A model generated the notes under the pieces. That model saw only the letters and a program-made list of their open reading frames with translations, searched no databases and was not told the DNA's origin. The translations under genes were made by a program, and so were the position numbers. From Streptomyces roseolilacinus (GTDB lineage Bacteria; Actinomycetota; Actinomycetes; Streptomycetales; Streptomycetaceae), in contig NZ_BMSV01000017.1 in assembly GCF_014649335.1 (NCBI RefSeq), positions 1-64,000 on the forward strand: DNA of 64,000 nt, written 5' to 3'. Below, one piece after another: positions 1 to 8,198 of the stretch (within the stretch, counting starts at the first letter, position 1; each line of letters opens with the position of its first letter).

Positions 1-56
1 GTTCATGTCGACGCACCACGAACAGAGCAACGAGCGATCGACTTTCCGGACACGGC

Positions 57-272
57 CTAGGGAGTGTCTTCGAAGTGGCGTCGTTCGCCCGCAGGGCGGG
101 CCGGGCGGCGTCTGGTGCGTGCGATCGCAAGGCGGAGGAGGGAGCCACTGCGGAGCATGGGTGACCGACGACGACGCGGCTGGGGGTCCCCCCTGCTCGA
201 GCGCAGCCGAGAGCTCGGGGGAGTGCGTGCCAGGCGTCGGCAGGCAGACGGGACTTTGAAGACACGACCTAG
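57..272. mobile_element. MITE-like element with terminal inverted repeats and CTAG target duplication
   Basis: The body (61-268, 208 bp) starts GGAGTGTCTTCGAAGT and ends with the reverse complement of GTCGTGTCTTCAAAGT, so 13 of the first 16 terminal bases match in inverted orientation. CTAG occurs directly outside both ends (57-60 and 269-272), as expected for a 4-bp target-site duplication. No transposase fits inside; the interior holds palindromic GC-rich sequence (about 180-225) of a kind often repeated in Streptomyces intergenic DNA. A CTAG target recalls IS5-type transposases, so I infer a non-autonomous derivative mobilised in trans. The 56 bases before it show nothing recognisable. Confidence 0.75.
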
Positions 273-401
273 GCGCACGACCGGACCGCGGGCGCGGGCG
301 CATCGGCGCGCTCCCCCGCCGTCCGCGGGTCCGTCCCCCGTTCCGGGGACGCGCCGCCCGACGCCTTCCGCGGGGGGTGCGGCGGCTGGGACCCTGCCCG
401 C

Positions 402-1235
402 ATGGGGCAGATCGACGAGTCCACCCTGAGCGCCCGCGCCGAACCGCCGGCCGTGGGCGCGGCGCCGGGCGCGGCGGACGCGGCGCCGGACGGAGGTACG
501 GCGGACGCGCCGGACGGCGCGGCCGCGCTGGACGCGGTGGCGGCCCGGATGCGCGCCTTCGGCGCCCTGTGGCCGGCGGGGGACGGCGTCGCGGTGTTCA
601 ACCGGGTGTACCTGACGGTCACCGGGGAGCTGGGGCGGCGCGCCGGGGAGGGCGGGGCCGGCGACCGCCGGGACGTCACCGCGCTGGCCGTGCGGTTCGC
701 GCAGCGGTACGTGGCGGCGGTGGACGCGGTCGGGGCGGGCGGGCGGGCCCCGGCGTGCTGGCGGCCGCTGTTCGCGTACCGGCGCCATCCCGGGGTGCGG
801 CCGCTGCAGTTCGCGCTGGCCGGGATCAACGCGCACGTCGGGCACGACCTGGCGCTCGCCGTCGTGGACACCTGCCGGGCGCTCGGGTGCGGCCCGTCGC
901 GGCTGGAGGGCGGGTTCGAGCGGGTGGGCGAGGTCCTCGTCCTGCTGGAGGAGCGGATCCGCGAGGAGCTGGTGCCGGGCCCGGACCTCCTGGAGGTCGC
1001 GGACCCGCTGACGCACCTGCTGGGCTGCTGGAGCCTGGACCGGGCGCGCGACGGGGCGTGGCTCGCCGCCCGGTCGCTGTGGCAGCTGGGCCGGGCGCCC
1101 GGTCCGTGGGGGCCGGAGCTGGCCGAGGAGTTCACCGAACGCCTCGACCGCTCCGTGGGACTGGTGGGCCGGATGCTGCTGACGCCGCTGGGGCGTCAGT
1201 CCTCCGGCAGCTCCACCGGGGCGATCTCGTCGTAG
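402..1235 (+). CDS. DUF5995 family protein
   Basis: Predicted 277-residue soluble protein of unknown function. From about residue 45 it matches the DUF5995 pattern: a segment with RMRAFGALWP and VFNRVYLTVTGEL, a central FAQRYV, and a helix-rich C-terminal half with FALAGINAHVGHDLALAVV, where the Asn-His pair is typical. The first 40 residues are Ala/Pro/Asp-rich low complexity, so the true start could lie further in. No good Shine-Dalgarno precedes the ATG at 402. The last 40 bp overlap the convergent oxidase gene tail to tail. It lies just downstream of the MITE-like element. Nothing in the sequence suggests a function. Confidence 0.75.
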   Translation: MGQIDESTLSARAEPPAVGAAPGAADAAPDGGTADAPDGAAALDAVAARMRAFGALWPAGDGVAVFNRVYLTVTGELGRRAGEGGAGDRRDVTALAVRFAQRYVAAVDAVGAGGRAPACWRPLFAYRRHPGVRPLQFALAGINAHVGHDLALAVVDTCRALGCGPSRLEGGFERVGEVLVLLEERIREELVPGPDLLEVADPLTHLLGCWSLDRARDGAWLAARSLWQLGRAPGPWGPELAEEFTERLDRSVGLVGRMLLTPLGRQSSGSSTGAISS

Positions 1236-2887
1236 ACGTCGCCCGGACCCGGGTTGGTCGGGTCGGTCGCGCCGCCCAGGTGGTGCATGACGCCCCACAC
1301 GGCGTTCAGCGCGGTCTGCACGGCGCCCTCGGCCCAGCCGGCCGTCCACGAGATGTCGTCGCCGGCGAGGAAGATGCCGCGCTTGTCCTCGGGGAGCCGG
1401 TCCTGCATGAAGTGGGTGTACAGGCGGCGCTGGTAGCGGTAGTGACCCGGCAGGTTGGCCTTGAACGCGCCCATGAAGTAGGGCTCGTTCTCCCAGGAGA
1501 CGGTCACCGGGTTGCCGATGATGTGCTTGCGGATGTCGACCTTCGGGTAGATCTCGCCGAGCGACTTCAGCATGACCTCCATCCGCTCGTTCGCGGACAG
1601 CGGCAGCCACTTCAGGCTGTCGTCGCACCAGGTGTACGACAGGCAGATGACGGCCGGCTTGTCGGGGCCGTTGTCCAGCAGGTACGTGCCGCGGGTCATC
1701 CGGTCGGTCAGCGTCATCGACATGACGTCGCGGCCGGTCTCCTCGTCCTTGTCCAGCCAGAACGGCCGGTCGACGGGGACGAACAGCTTCGACGACTCCA
1801 TGTAGTGGGTGCGCTCGATCGCCGTCCAGTGGTCGATCGGGAACAGCGAGTCGTCGCACTCGATCTTCGACAGCAGCATCCACGACTGGGCGGTGAAGAT
1901 CGCCGCGCGGTAGGTGCGGATGTCGCCGTTGGCGTCGGTGACCGTGATGCGGTTGCCGGCGGTGCGGTGCAGCCGGGTCACGGCCGGCCTGGGGTCGCCG
2001 CCGTGGAGGGACTTCAGCGAGGTGCCCAGCGGCCAGTGGACGATCTTCCGCGGCTCGCGCTCCCACAGCCGCACCGGCAGCTGCTGGCTGCCGCCGACGA
2101 TGCCGCGGTGGTGGTCGTCGGCCTCGGTGTAGACGACGCGCAGGATCTCCAGGATGGAGTTGGGGAAGTCGGTGTCCCAGCCCCCGGTGCCGAAGCCGAC
2201 CTGGCCGAAGATCTCGCGGTGGCGGAAGGACTTGAACGCCTCGGACTCGCACAGGAAGCCGTAGAAGGTCTGGTTGTCGAGCTTCTCGACGAGCTTCGCC
2301 CAGATCTCCCGGATGCGGGGCACGTCGCGCTCCCGCATGGCGCGGTTCATGTCGGAGAAGTCCGCGCCCTCCTCCAGGCAGTCGTTCCACGCCTTGGCGA
2401 CGTCGCGGTACACCTGCGGCAGGTCGTCGACCGTCTCCGCGTAGTGCGTCTCGCCCTTGAGGTCCACGACGGTGGACGGGGTCGACTCGGCGAGCGGGTT
2501 CGGGAACGGCGCGGTCTCCAGGCCGACCAGGTCGATGTAGTGCTGCAGGGCGGTGGAGGACGGCGGGAAGCGCATCGCGCCCAGCTCGCAGTTGAGCTCC
2601 GGGTCGCAGCCGTCGAAACCGACGGTGCGCAGCCGGCCGCCGAGCTGGTCGGCCTCGTACACGACGGGCTTGAGCCCCATCTTCATCAGCTCGTACGCGG
2701 CGACGACGCCGGACAGGCCGCCGCCGATGACGGCGACCTCGGTGCCGTGCTCGGTGGCGGGCACCTGGCCGAGGCCGGCCGGGTGGGCCAGGAAGTCGTC
2801 GTACGCGTACGGGAAGTCCGGGCCGAACATGGTGATCGGCGGCTGCGCGTCGGTGTGCTGGACGGCGGTGGGCACCGTGGACGTCAT
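1196..2887 (-). CDS. Flavin-dependent L-amino acid 2-monooxygenase (DavB-like; lysine or arginine type)
   Basis: 563-residue FAD enzyme of the flavin amine oxidase superfamily, about the length of Pseudomonas lysine 2-monooxygenase DavB. The dinucleotide-binding motif GGGLSG lies at residues 55-60, followed by VYEADQLGGRLR (77-88) and a C-terminal FAD motif AGDDISWTAGWAEGA. The family-typical N-terminus (ITMFGPDFPYAYDDFLAHPAGLG) and VGFGTGGWDTDFPNS also closely resemble DavB as I remember it. Such enzymes turn an L-amino acid plus O2 into the amide one carbon shorter, CO2 and water. The amidase gene lies 59 bp upstream in the same operon and would hydrolyse that amide. Substrate is not decided: lysine (DavB) or arginine, since Streptomyces arginine 2-monooxygenase is known. 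AAGGAG sits 8-13 nt before the ATG. Confidence 0.88.
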   Translation of the reverse strand: MTSTVPTAVQHTDAQPPITMFGPDFPYAYDDFLAHPAGLGQVPATEHGTEVAVIGGGLSGVVAAYELMKMGLKPVVYEADQLGGRLRTVGFDGCDPELNCELGAMRFPPSSTALQHYIDLVGLETAPFPNPLAESTPSTVVDLKGETHYAETVDDLPQVYRDVAKAWNDCLEEGADFSDMNRAMRERDVPRIREIWAKLVEKLDNQTFYGFLCESEAFKSFRHREIFGQVGFGTGGWDTDFPNSILEILRVVYTEADDHHRGIVGGSQQLPVRLWEREPRKIVHWPLGTSLKSLHGGDPRPAVTRLHRTAGNRITVTDANGDIRTYRAAIFTAQSWMLLSKIECDDSLFPIDHWTAIERTHYMESSKLFVPVDRPFWLDKDEETGRDVMSMTLTDRMTRGTYLLDNGPDKPAVICLSYTWCDDSLKWLPLSANERMEVMLKSLGEIYPKVDIRKHIIGNPVTVSWENEPYFMGAFKANLPGHYRYQRRLYTHFMQDRLPEDKRGIFLAGDDISWTAGWAEGAVQTALNAVWGVMHHLGGATDPTNPGPGDVYDEIAPVELPED

Positions 2888-2946
2888 GGGGTACGGACTC
2901 CTTGCACGGGTGAAGACGAGGGGGGTGCTGGGCGGGGGGAGGGCGC

Positions 2947-3744
2947 TCAGACGAGGGTGGTGTAGAGGGCGGGGCGGCGGTCCCGGAGGTACGGGTTCCC
3001 GTCGCGCGACCGCCGAAGCAGTCCGGCGTCGACGTCGCCGGTGACCAGGTCCTCGCCCCGGCCGGCGCGGGCCCGGGCGGTGCCGTCGGGGCCGGCGAGC
3101 GCGGACAGGCCGACGAACTCGAAGTCGCCCTCGGGGCCGGTCCGGTTGGCGTACGCGATGTACAGCTGGTTCTCGAAGGCGCGGACCGGCACGACGGATT
3201 CGGCGACGATCTCCGCGGGGTGCATCAGCGCGGTCGGCACGAGGAGGAGGTCCGTGCCGGCCAGGGCGTGCGCCCGGACGTTCTCCGGGAACTCCACGTC
3301 GTAGCAGATCATCAGGCCGACCCGGAGGCCGCCGACCTCGGCCTGGACGACGGGCTGGTCACCGGGGGTGAACCAGTCCTGCTCGAAGCCGCCGTAGAGG
3401 TGGGTCTTGCGGTAGTTCGCCAGGAGCGCGCCGTCGGCGCCGACGAGCCGCGCGGAGTTGTACACCGCGTCCCCGTCGCGCTCCGGGTAGCCGTAGGCGA
3501 TCGCCAGGCCGTGGCGCGCGGCGACGGCGGCGGCCTCGCGGGCGGAGGGCCCGTCGGCGGGCTCGGCGAGCCGGGCGATGTCCGCGCCGATCGCGTACCC
3601 GGTGAGGAACAGCTCCGGGGCGACCAGCAGTCCCGCGCCGGCGGCCGCCGCGCGGGCGGCGGCCTCGTCCAGGGCGTGGAGGTTGGCGGTCACGTCGCCG
3701 AGCCGTCCGGAGCTCTGGAGCAGGGCGGTGCGCAGCGGCGGCAT
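2947..3744 (-). CDS. Nitrilase-superfamily amidase (DavA-like omega-amino/guanidino amide hydrolase)
   Basis: 265-residue carbon-nitrogen hydrolase. The catalytic triad is visible as E44 (APELFLTGY), K113 (NYRKTHLYG) and C147 (MICYDVEFPENVR). Length and motifs resemble Pseudomonas 5-aminovaleramidase DavA, the usual partner of DavB. It should hydrolyse the amide made by the adjacent monooxygenase (5-aminovaleramide from lysine, or 4-guanidinobutyramide from arginine) to the acid plus ammonia. The ATG at 3744 is chosen because the conserved N-terminus begins MPPLRTALLQ and GAGG lies about 8 nt upstream; the longer open frame upstream is spurious. It is the first gene of the operon, preceded by the triple CRTTGCGC sites at 3829-3887. 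Confidence 0.87.
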   Translation of the reverse strand: MPPLRTALLQSSGRLGDVTANLHALDEAAARAAAAGAGLLVAPELFLTGYAIGADIARLAEPADGPSAREAAAVAARHGLAIAYGYPERDGDAVYNSARLVGADGALLANYRKTHLYGGFEQDWFTPGDQPVVQAEVGGLRVGLMICYDVEFPENVRAHALAGTDLLLVPTALMHPAEIVAESVVPVRAFENQLYIAYANRTGPEGDFEFVGLSALAGPDGTARARAGRGEDLVTGDVDAGLLRRSRDGNPYLRDRRPALYTTLV

Positions 3745-3828
3745 GGGCGGACCTCGTCGGGGTGCGGAAAGCGGAGGGAGACCCAAGAAAGGTACGGTCC
3801 GGACTTCTCCCCGGACAAGGCGTGACCG

Positions 3829-3887
3829 TTGCGGACCGACCGCCGAACCGTTGCGCGCTTGCCGGGCTCGGCGGCGATTCGTTGCGC
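3829..3887 (-). promoter_or_regulatory. Candidate Lrp/AsnC operator array upstream of the amidase-monooxygenase operon
   Basis: Three copies of CRTTGCGC-like sequence read on the plus strand: core TTGCGG at 3829, TTGCGC at 3851 and TTGCGC at 3882, spaced 22 and 31 bp, roughly two and three helical turns. They lie 85-143 bp upstream of the amidase ATG and also in front of the divergent secreted-protein gene. The same three-site layout occurs upstream of the permease-lrp operon. Assignment to the Lrp protein encoded at 4665-5120 is inference. Confidence 0.5.
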
Positions 3888-4027
3888 ACCGCTCCGACCG
3901 GGGGCGGAGGGGCGCCCCGCCGCGCGGGGGAGGCGGGACGCGACCGGGGGGCGATGTGCCGGCGGGGCCGTCCCGGAAGAGTGGTGGGCGTCCGGTCAAG
4001 GGAAGCCACACGGGAGGGACGACCACC

Positions 4028-4648
4028 ATGGAACGTCGTACGAAGATCGCCGCGCTCGGTGCCGCGCTGCTGCTCACCGCCGGGGCGGCGGGTTCCGCCG
4101 GGGCGGTCGCCGGCGGGCCGGAGGGGACCGCGCGGCACGGGACGGCGGCGGAGCAGGCGGCGACGGGGACGGCCGCGCCGCAGGGGGCCGCGCCACGGGG
4201 GGCGGCCGCGCCGAAGGAGGCCGCCGCGCTCACCGGGAACGCGAAGCTGTACCGGCCCGGCCACGACATCGACTTCGCCTTCGACGCCCACCTCGCCGCG
4301 GAGGACCTCATGGACCCGATGGCGGCGACCGGCACGTTCCGGCTGCGCCACGTCTTCCCCGACGGTTCGTCGGGCTGGGCCCGGGCCCGGGTGGACTGCC
4401 TGGTCACGGGCGGCAGGGTGGCCGTGGTGACGGGTGTCGTGGAGGAGAGCGACCGGTGGCCCCGGGGGCGGCGGGTCGGGGTCACCGTCCACGACCACGG
4501 CCGGCACGACCGGCTCGGCTACAGCTGGATGACGCAGGACCCGGGGCAGGGGGACGTGCCGCCGTGCACCAGCTCGGCGCCCTTCGAGAAGGTCGACGGG
4601 CGGACGGGCGACTTCCGGGTCGTGCCCTGGCAGCCCCGGCTCTCGTAG
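4028..4648 (+). CDS. Small secreted protein of unknown function (repetin-like Streptomyces family)
   Basis: 206 residues with a classical signal peptide: MERRTK basic start, a hydrophobic ALGAALLLTAGAAGSAGA core and Ala-rich cleavage region. An Ala/Thr/Gly-rich linker follows to about residue 70. The C-terminal about 130-residue globular domain has a mostly beta pattern (FRLRHVFPDGSSGWARARVDCLVTGG, GRHDRLGYSW) and two cysteines that could form a disulfide. I recall similar streptomycete proteins labelled repetin; no activity is known to me. GGGAGG precedes the ATG. It is divergent from the amidase operon and shares its operator region, so it may be co-regulated with amino-acid catabolism. Confidence 0.75.
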   Translation: MERRTKIAALGAALLLTAGAAGSAGAVAGGPEGTARHGTAAEQAATGTAAPQGAAPRGAAAPKEAAALTGNAKLYRPGHDIDFAFDAHLAAEDLMDPMAATGTFRLRHVFPDGSSGWARARVDCLVTGGRVAVVTGVVEESDRWPRGRRVGVTVHDHGRHDRLGYSWMTQDPGQGDVPPCTSSAPFEKVDGRTGDFRVVPWQPRLS

Positions 4649-4664
4649 CCGCCCGGGAGGGGGC

Positions 4665-5120
4665 TCAGGCGGGCGAGCCGGAGGAGAACCGCCGCAACAG
4701 CGGGGAGAGCACCAGGACCGACTTGGTGCGCTCCACGAACGGCTCGCCCGCGATGCGTTCCAGCACGCGTTCGAAGTGGCGCATGTCGGAGGCGAAGACC
4801 TGGACGATCGCGTCCGCCTCCCCCGTCACGGTGGAGGCGGACGCGATCTCCGGGTAGCGCTCGAGACCGCGCTGGATCGTCTCGGGCGAGGTGTTGCCCC
4901 GTGCGTAGATCTCGATGAACCCCTCGGTCTCCCAGCCGAGCGCCGCCGGGTCCACCCGGACGGTGAAGCCGGTGATGGCCCCCTCGGCCCGGAGCCGGTC
5001 GACGCGCCGCTTCACGGCCGGCGCGGACAGTCCGACCAGCGAGCCGATGTCGGCGTAGCTGCGGCGGGCGTCTTCGGCTAGGGCGTGGACGATGCGTTCG
5101 TCGAGGTCGTTGAGTCGCAC
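4665..5120 (-). CDS. Lrp/AsnC family transcriptional regulator
   Basis: 151 residues. Residues 1-60 form the AsnC-type winged helix (LNDLDERIVHALAEDARRSY, then ADIGSLVGLSAPAVKRRVDRL); residues 65-145 form the RAM ligand-binding/oligomerisation domain, including the typical VTGEADAIVQVFASD. Family members are octamers or dimers that sense amino acids. It lies 10 bp downstream of the cationic amino-acid permease, so the two are co-transcribed, and next to the monooxygenase-amidase operon. The shared operator layout upstream of both operons makes it the likely local, self-controlling regulator. The effector (lysine or arginine) is inferred from context only. Confidence 0.9.
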   Translation of the reverse strand: MRLNDLDERIVHALAEDARRSYADIGSLVGLSAPAVKRRVDRLRAEGAITGFTVRVDPAALGWETEGFIEIYARGNTSPETIQRGLERYPEIASASTVTGEADAIVQVFASDMRHFERVLERIAGEPFVERTKSVLVLSPLLRRFSSGSPA

Positions 5121-5130
5121 GGGGGGTGGA

Positions 5131-6603
5131 TCACTTCTCTGCGGTGGCCAATCGGGAGCGGCGCATGCCGTACAGGAAGTAGAACACGAGGCCGGCGGCC
5201 ATCCAGAGTCCGAAGACCACCCAGGTGATCATGTCGAGGCTGTACATGCTGTAGCCGCAGAACAGGAAGCCCAGGATCGGGAAGAGCGGGCCGAACGGCA
5301 CCTTGAAGCTGCGCTGCAGCTCCGGGCGGGTGCGGCGCAGGACCACGACCGCGATGTTGACCAGCGCGAACGCGAACAGCGTGCCGATGCTGGTGGCGTT
5401 GACGAGCTCGCCGAGCGGGACGGCGGCGGCGAGGACGCCGCAGAACAGCGAGACGATCACGGTGTTGGCGCGGGGGGTGCCGGTCTTCGGGTCGACCTTG
5501 GCGAAGACCTTGGGCACGAGGCCGTCGCGGGACATCGCGAAGAGGATGCGGGTCTGGCCGTAGAGCACGGTCAGGACGACGCTGGCGATGGAGATGACCG
5601 CGCCGGCCGCGAGCAGGGTGCCCCAGAAGCTCTGGCCGGTGACGTCGTTCATGATCGTGGCGAGCGAGGCCTCGGAGCCCTCGAACTTCTTCCAGTCCCA
5701 GGCGCCCACCGCGACGGCCGCGACGAGGACGTACAGCGCGGTGACGATGACCAGCGACAGCATGATCGCGCGGGGCAGGTCGCGCTTGGGGTCCTTGGCC
5801 TCCTCGCCGGCCGTGGAGGCGGCGTCGAAGCCGATGTACGAGAAGAACAGGATGGCGCCGGCCGCGCCGACGCTGGAGACGCCGAGCGGCATGAAGTCGG
5901 CGTAGTTGCCGGACTGGAAGCCCGTGAAGCCGATGGCGCAGAAGAGGACGAGCGCGGCGATCTTCACGATGACCATGATCGTGTTGGCGCGGGCGGACTC
6001 CTTGGCGCCGCCGAGCAGGAAGACCATCGCCAGCATGACGACGATCAGCGCGGGCAGGTTGAATATGCCGCCGTCGCCGGGGGGCGCGGTGAGCGCCTCG
6101 GGGAGGGTGACGCCGATCGTGCCGCTGAGGAGCTCGTTGAGGTAGTCGCCCCAGCCGACCGCCACGGCGGCGACGGACACGCCGTACTCCAGGAGCAGGC
6201 ACCAGCCGCAGACCCAGGCGACGAGTTCGCCCATCGTTGCGTACGCGTACGAGTACGAGGAGCCGGCGACCGGGATGGTGCCGGCCAGCTCGGCGTAGGA
6301 GAGCGCCGAGAAGAGCGCCGTCAGGCCCGCGAAGACGAACGCGAGGGTGACGGCCGGGCCCGCCGCGGGGACGGCCTCGCCGAGGACGACGAAGATGCCG
6401 GTGCCGAGCGTGGCACCGATGCTGATCATGGTCAGCTGCCACATGGACAGCGAGCGGCGGAGCGAGCCGCCCTCCCCCTGACCACCCTCCGCGACCAGGT
6501 CTTCCACCGGCTTGCGACGGCCGAGGAGGGAGAACGCGGAGACACCGGCGGTCTTCGGGGCAGAGGGCTCGGTGGCCGGTGGGGCTGCGCCTTGATCGAG
6601 CAC
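5131..6603 (-). CDS. APC-superfamily amino-acid permease, CAT-like
   Basis: About 490 residues with roughly 12 hydrophobic segments. The first carries the APC signature ISIGATLGTGIFVVLG, followed by SYAELAGTIPVAGSSYSY, and a central FFSYIGFDAASTAGEEAKDPKRDLP that is characteristic of cationic amino-acid transporters (CAT/YfnA type). GTG at 6603 is preferred because GAAGGAG sits about 9 nt upstream; the longer frame to 6729 adds a low-complexity N-terminus without a ribosome site. It heads a two-gene operon with lrp and should import the substrate of the nearby monooxygenase. Substrate specificity cannot be read from sequence alone. Confidence 0.9.
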   Translation of the reverse strand: MLDQGAAPPATEPSAPKTAGVSAFSLLGRRKPVEDLVAEGGQGEGGSLRRSLSMWQLTMISIGATLGTGIFVVLGEAVPAAGPAVTLAFVFAGLTALFSALSYAELAGTIPVAGSSYSYAYATMGELVAWVCGWCLLLEYGVSVAAVAVGWGDYLNELLSGTIGVTLPEALTAPPGDGGIFNLPALIVVMLAMVFLLGGAKESARANTIMVIVKIAALVLFCAIGFTGFQSGNYADFMPLGVSSVGAAGAILFFSYIGFDAASTAGEEAKDPKRDLPRAIMLSLVIVTALYVLVAAVAVGAWDWKKFEGSEASLATIMNDVTGQSFWGTLLAAGAVISIASVVLTVLYGQTRILFAMSRDGLVPKVFAKVDPKTGTPRANTVIVSLFCGVLAAAVPLGELVNATSIGTLFAFALVNIAVVVLRRTRPELQRSFKVPFGPLFPILGFLFCGYSMYSLDMITWVVFGLWMAAGLVFYFLYGMRRSRLATAEK

Positions 6604-6765
6604 TGCGGGGGCTCCTTCATCGCTGCGGTCGGGGGTACGACGGGGACCGACGGCGGCGCGCGGGCGGGGAGAGCCCACAGGGAACCCACGGGGGAAGGGG
6701 GGAACCGCCGAGCCGGCGGACACCGCCACTCCAGGTACGGGCCCCGAGCCTACGGGGAGACCTTC

Positions 6766-6843
6766 GCATTCTGAAATGCAGTGTTGTTGCGCATCGACGG
6801 ATGATCATTGCGCTCTTCGGGCACGGACGGGGAAACATTGCGC
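6766..6843 (-). promoter_or_regulatory. Candidate Lrp/AsnC operator array upstream of permease-lrp
   Basis: TTGCGC cores at 6787, 6808 and 6838 (two as CATTGCGC, one as TGTTGCGC), spaced 21 and 30 bp. This nearly copies the 22/31 layout upstream of the amidase. Just left of them is a small inverted repeat GCATT-ctga-AATGC (6766-6779). The rest of the 330-bp divergent gap 6604-6933, between the permease and the SGNH hydrolase, is GC-rich with no gene seen. The stretch 6765-6860 is unusually AT-rich for this DNA, as expected of a promoter. Confidence 0.5.
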
Positions 6844-6933
6844 GCTGCCGCATGAATCGACACATCGGGGCAGTATCGGCAGAAGGCGCGAGGGCGGGCG
6901 CGGAGCCCCGCGGAGGCGAGCGAGGGGGCGCGG

Positions 6934-8019
6934 ATGACACGGGCGGGTGGCGGGCAGTGGCTGGAGCCGGCGCCGTTCCTGCGGGGCACGGCGTGGTGGG
7001 ACGGCCCGCGGCCGGTGCGGGTGGACCCGTCGGTGGTGGGCGTGCTGCCGTGGGAACTGGTCGAGCGGGCCGCGCTGCCGGTCGGCGTGCGCCTGGAGTT
7101 CGCCGCCGCGCCGGGGACGCGGGCGGTGCAGGTGCGCTACCGGGCGCGGGTGCCCGGGCGGGACGGCGGGCCGCCCGTGCCGGCGCACTGCTTCGGCCTG
7201 TGGCGGGGCGGGCGGTGCGTCGGGGAGGCGTACGGCGCGCCGTCCGCGGCGGAGGCGACGGTGACCCTGACGCTGCCGCCGGTGGACGGGGGCGCCGTGT
7301 TCACCGTGTACCCGCCGGAGGGCGCGGCGCCGGTGGTGCTCGGCCTGCGCGCGGTGGGCGGCGCGGTCGCGGCGGCGCCGCGCCGCCCGCGCTGGGTCGT
7401 GTACGGCGACTCGATCACCGAGGGCTGGTGGGCCACGCGGCCCGCGCACGCCTGGCCCGCCGCCGCCGGACGGGCCCTCGGCCTGGACCCGGTGAACCTC
7501 GGCTACGCGGGTTCGGCGCGCGGCGAGCTGCCCATCGCGCGACAGCTGGCCGCGCTGCCCGCCGCGCTGCTCACGCTCGCCTTCGGCACGAACTGCTGGG
7601 GCCCCGTGCCGACGACCCCGCCCTTCCTGTACGAGCTGACCCGCGCCTTCGTCGCCACGGTCCGGGAGGGCCACCCGGACACGCCGCTGCTCGTCGTGTC
7701 GCCGCTGCTGCGCCCGGACGCCGAGACGACGGCGAACGCCTCCGGCGCGACGCTGGCGGAGCTGCGCACGGCGATGGAGGAGGCCGTACGGGAGCTGCGG
7801 GCGGCCGGCGACCCGCGCCTGGTCCTGCTGCCGGGGCGCCCGCTGCTGCGCCCGGAGCACCTGTGGGACGGCCTGCACCCCGACGACGCGGGCCACGCGC
7901 GGCTCGCGGCGGCGGTCGCGGACGCGGTGCGCGCGCACGGCCTCGTCCCGGCCGGCGGCGCGGACCCCGCGTACGTCGACCGGGCGACAACCCGGCATGG
8001 GCTCTCCTCACGGGGGTAG
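6934..8019 (+). CDS. SGNH/GDSL-type esterase or lipase
   Basis: 361 residues. The C-terminal domain (about 153-345) is an SGNH hydrolase: block I GDSITEG with nucleophile S160, block II Gly in NLGYAGSARGE, block III Asn in FGTNCWG (N220), and block V D312 and H315 in LWDGLHPDDAGH. The N-terminal about 145 residues look like a beta-sandwich accessory domain (LPVGVRLEFAAAPGTRAVQVRYRA), as in two-domain SGNH proteins acting on carbohydrates or esters. No signal peptide is evident, so it is probably cytoplasmic. The natural substrate is unknown. It is divergent from the permease operon and precedes the rsb module by 179 bp. Confidence 0.85.
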   Translation: MTRAGGGQWLEPAPFLRGTAWWDGPRPVRVDPSVVGVLPWELVERAALPVGVRLEFAAAPGTRAVQVRYRARVPGRDGGPPVPAHCFGLWRGGRCVGEAYGAPSAAEATVTLTLPPVDGGAVFTVYPPEGAAPVVLGLRAVGGAVAAAPRRPRWVVYGDSITEGWWATRPAHAWPAAAGRALGLDPVNLGYAGSARGELPIARQLAALPAALLTLAFGTNCWGPVPTTPPFLYELTRAFVATVREGHPDTPLLVVSPLLRPDAETTANASGATLAELRTAMEEAVRELRAAGDPRLVLLPGRPLLRPEHLWDGLHPDDAGHARLAAAVADAVRAHGLVPAGGADPAYVDRATTRHGLSSRG

Positions 8020-8198
8020 GGGCGCACCGGAGTGTCGCGGCGGGCGTGACGCACGGCGGTTCGCGCCCGCGACCCGACGGGCCCCGCGCCTCCGACCGTG
8101 TTGTACGAAGGCAGGAGGGAACCGGCCGAGTCCCGCGCGTCACGGGCGTGTTCACGACTTGCGGCCGGGGTGCCATCCGTCGAGTGCGAGAGGTACAT

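Noticed and set aside
57..2390. 777-codon minus-strand frame spanning the MITE and the monooxygenase
   Set aside because: Arg/Pro-rich shadow of the oxidase and DUF5995 genes; no domain and no ribosome site.
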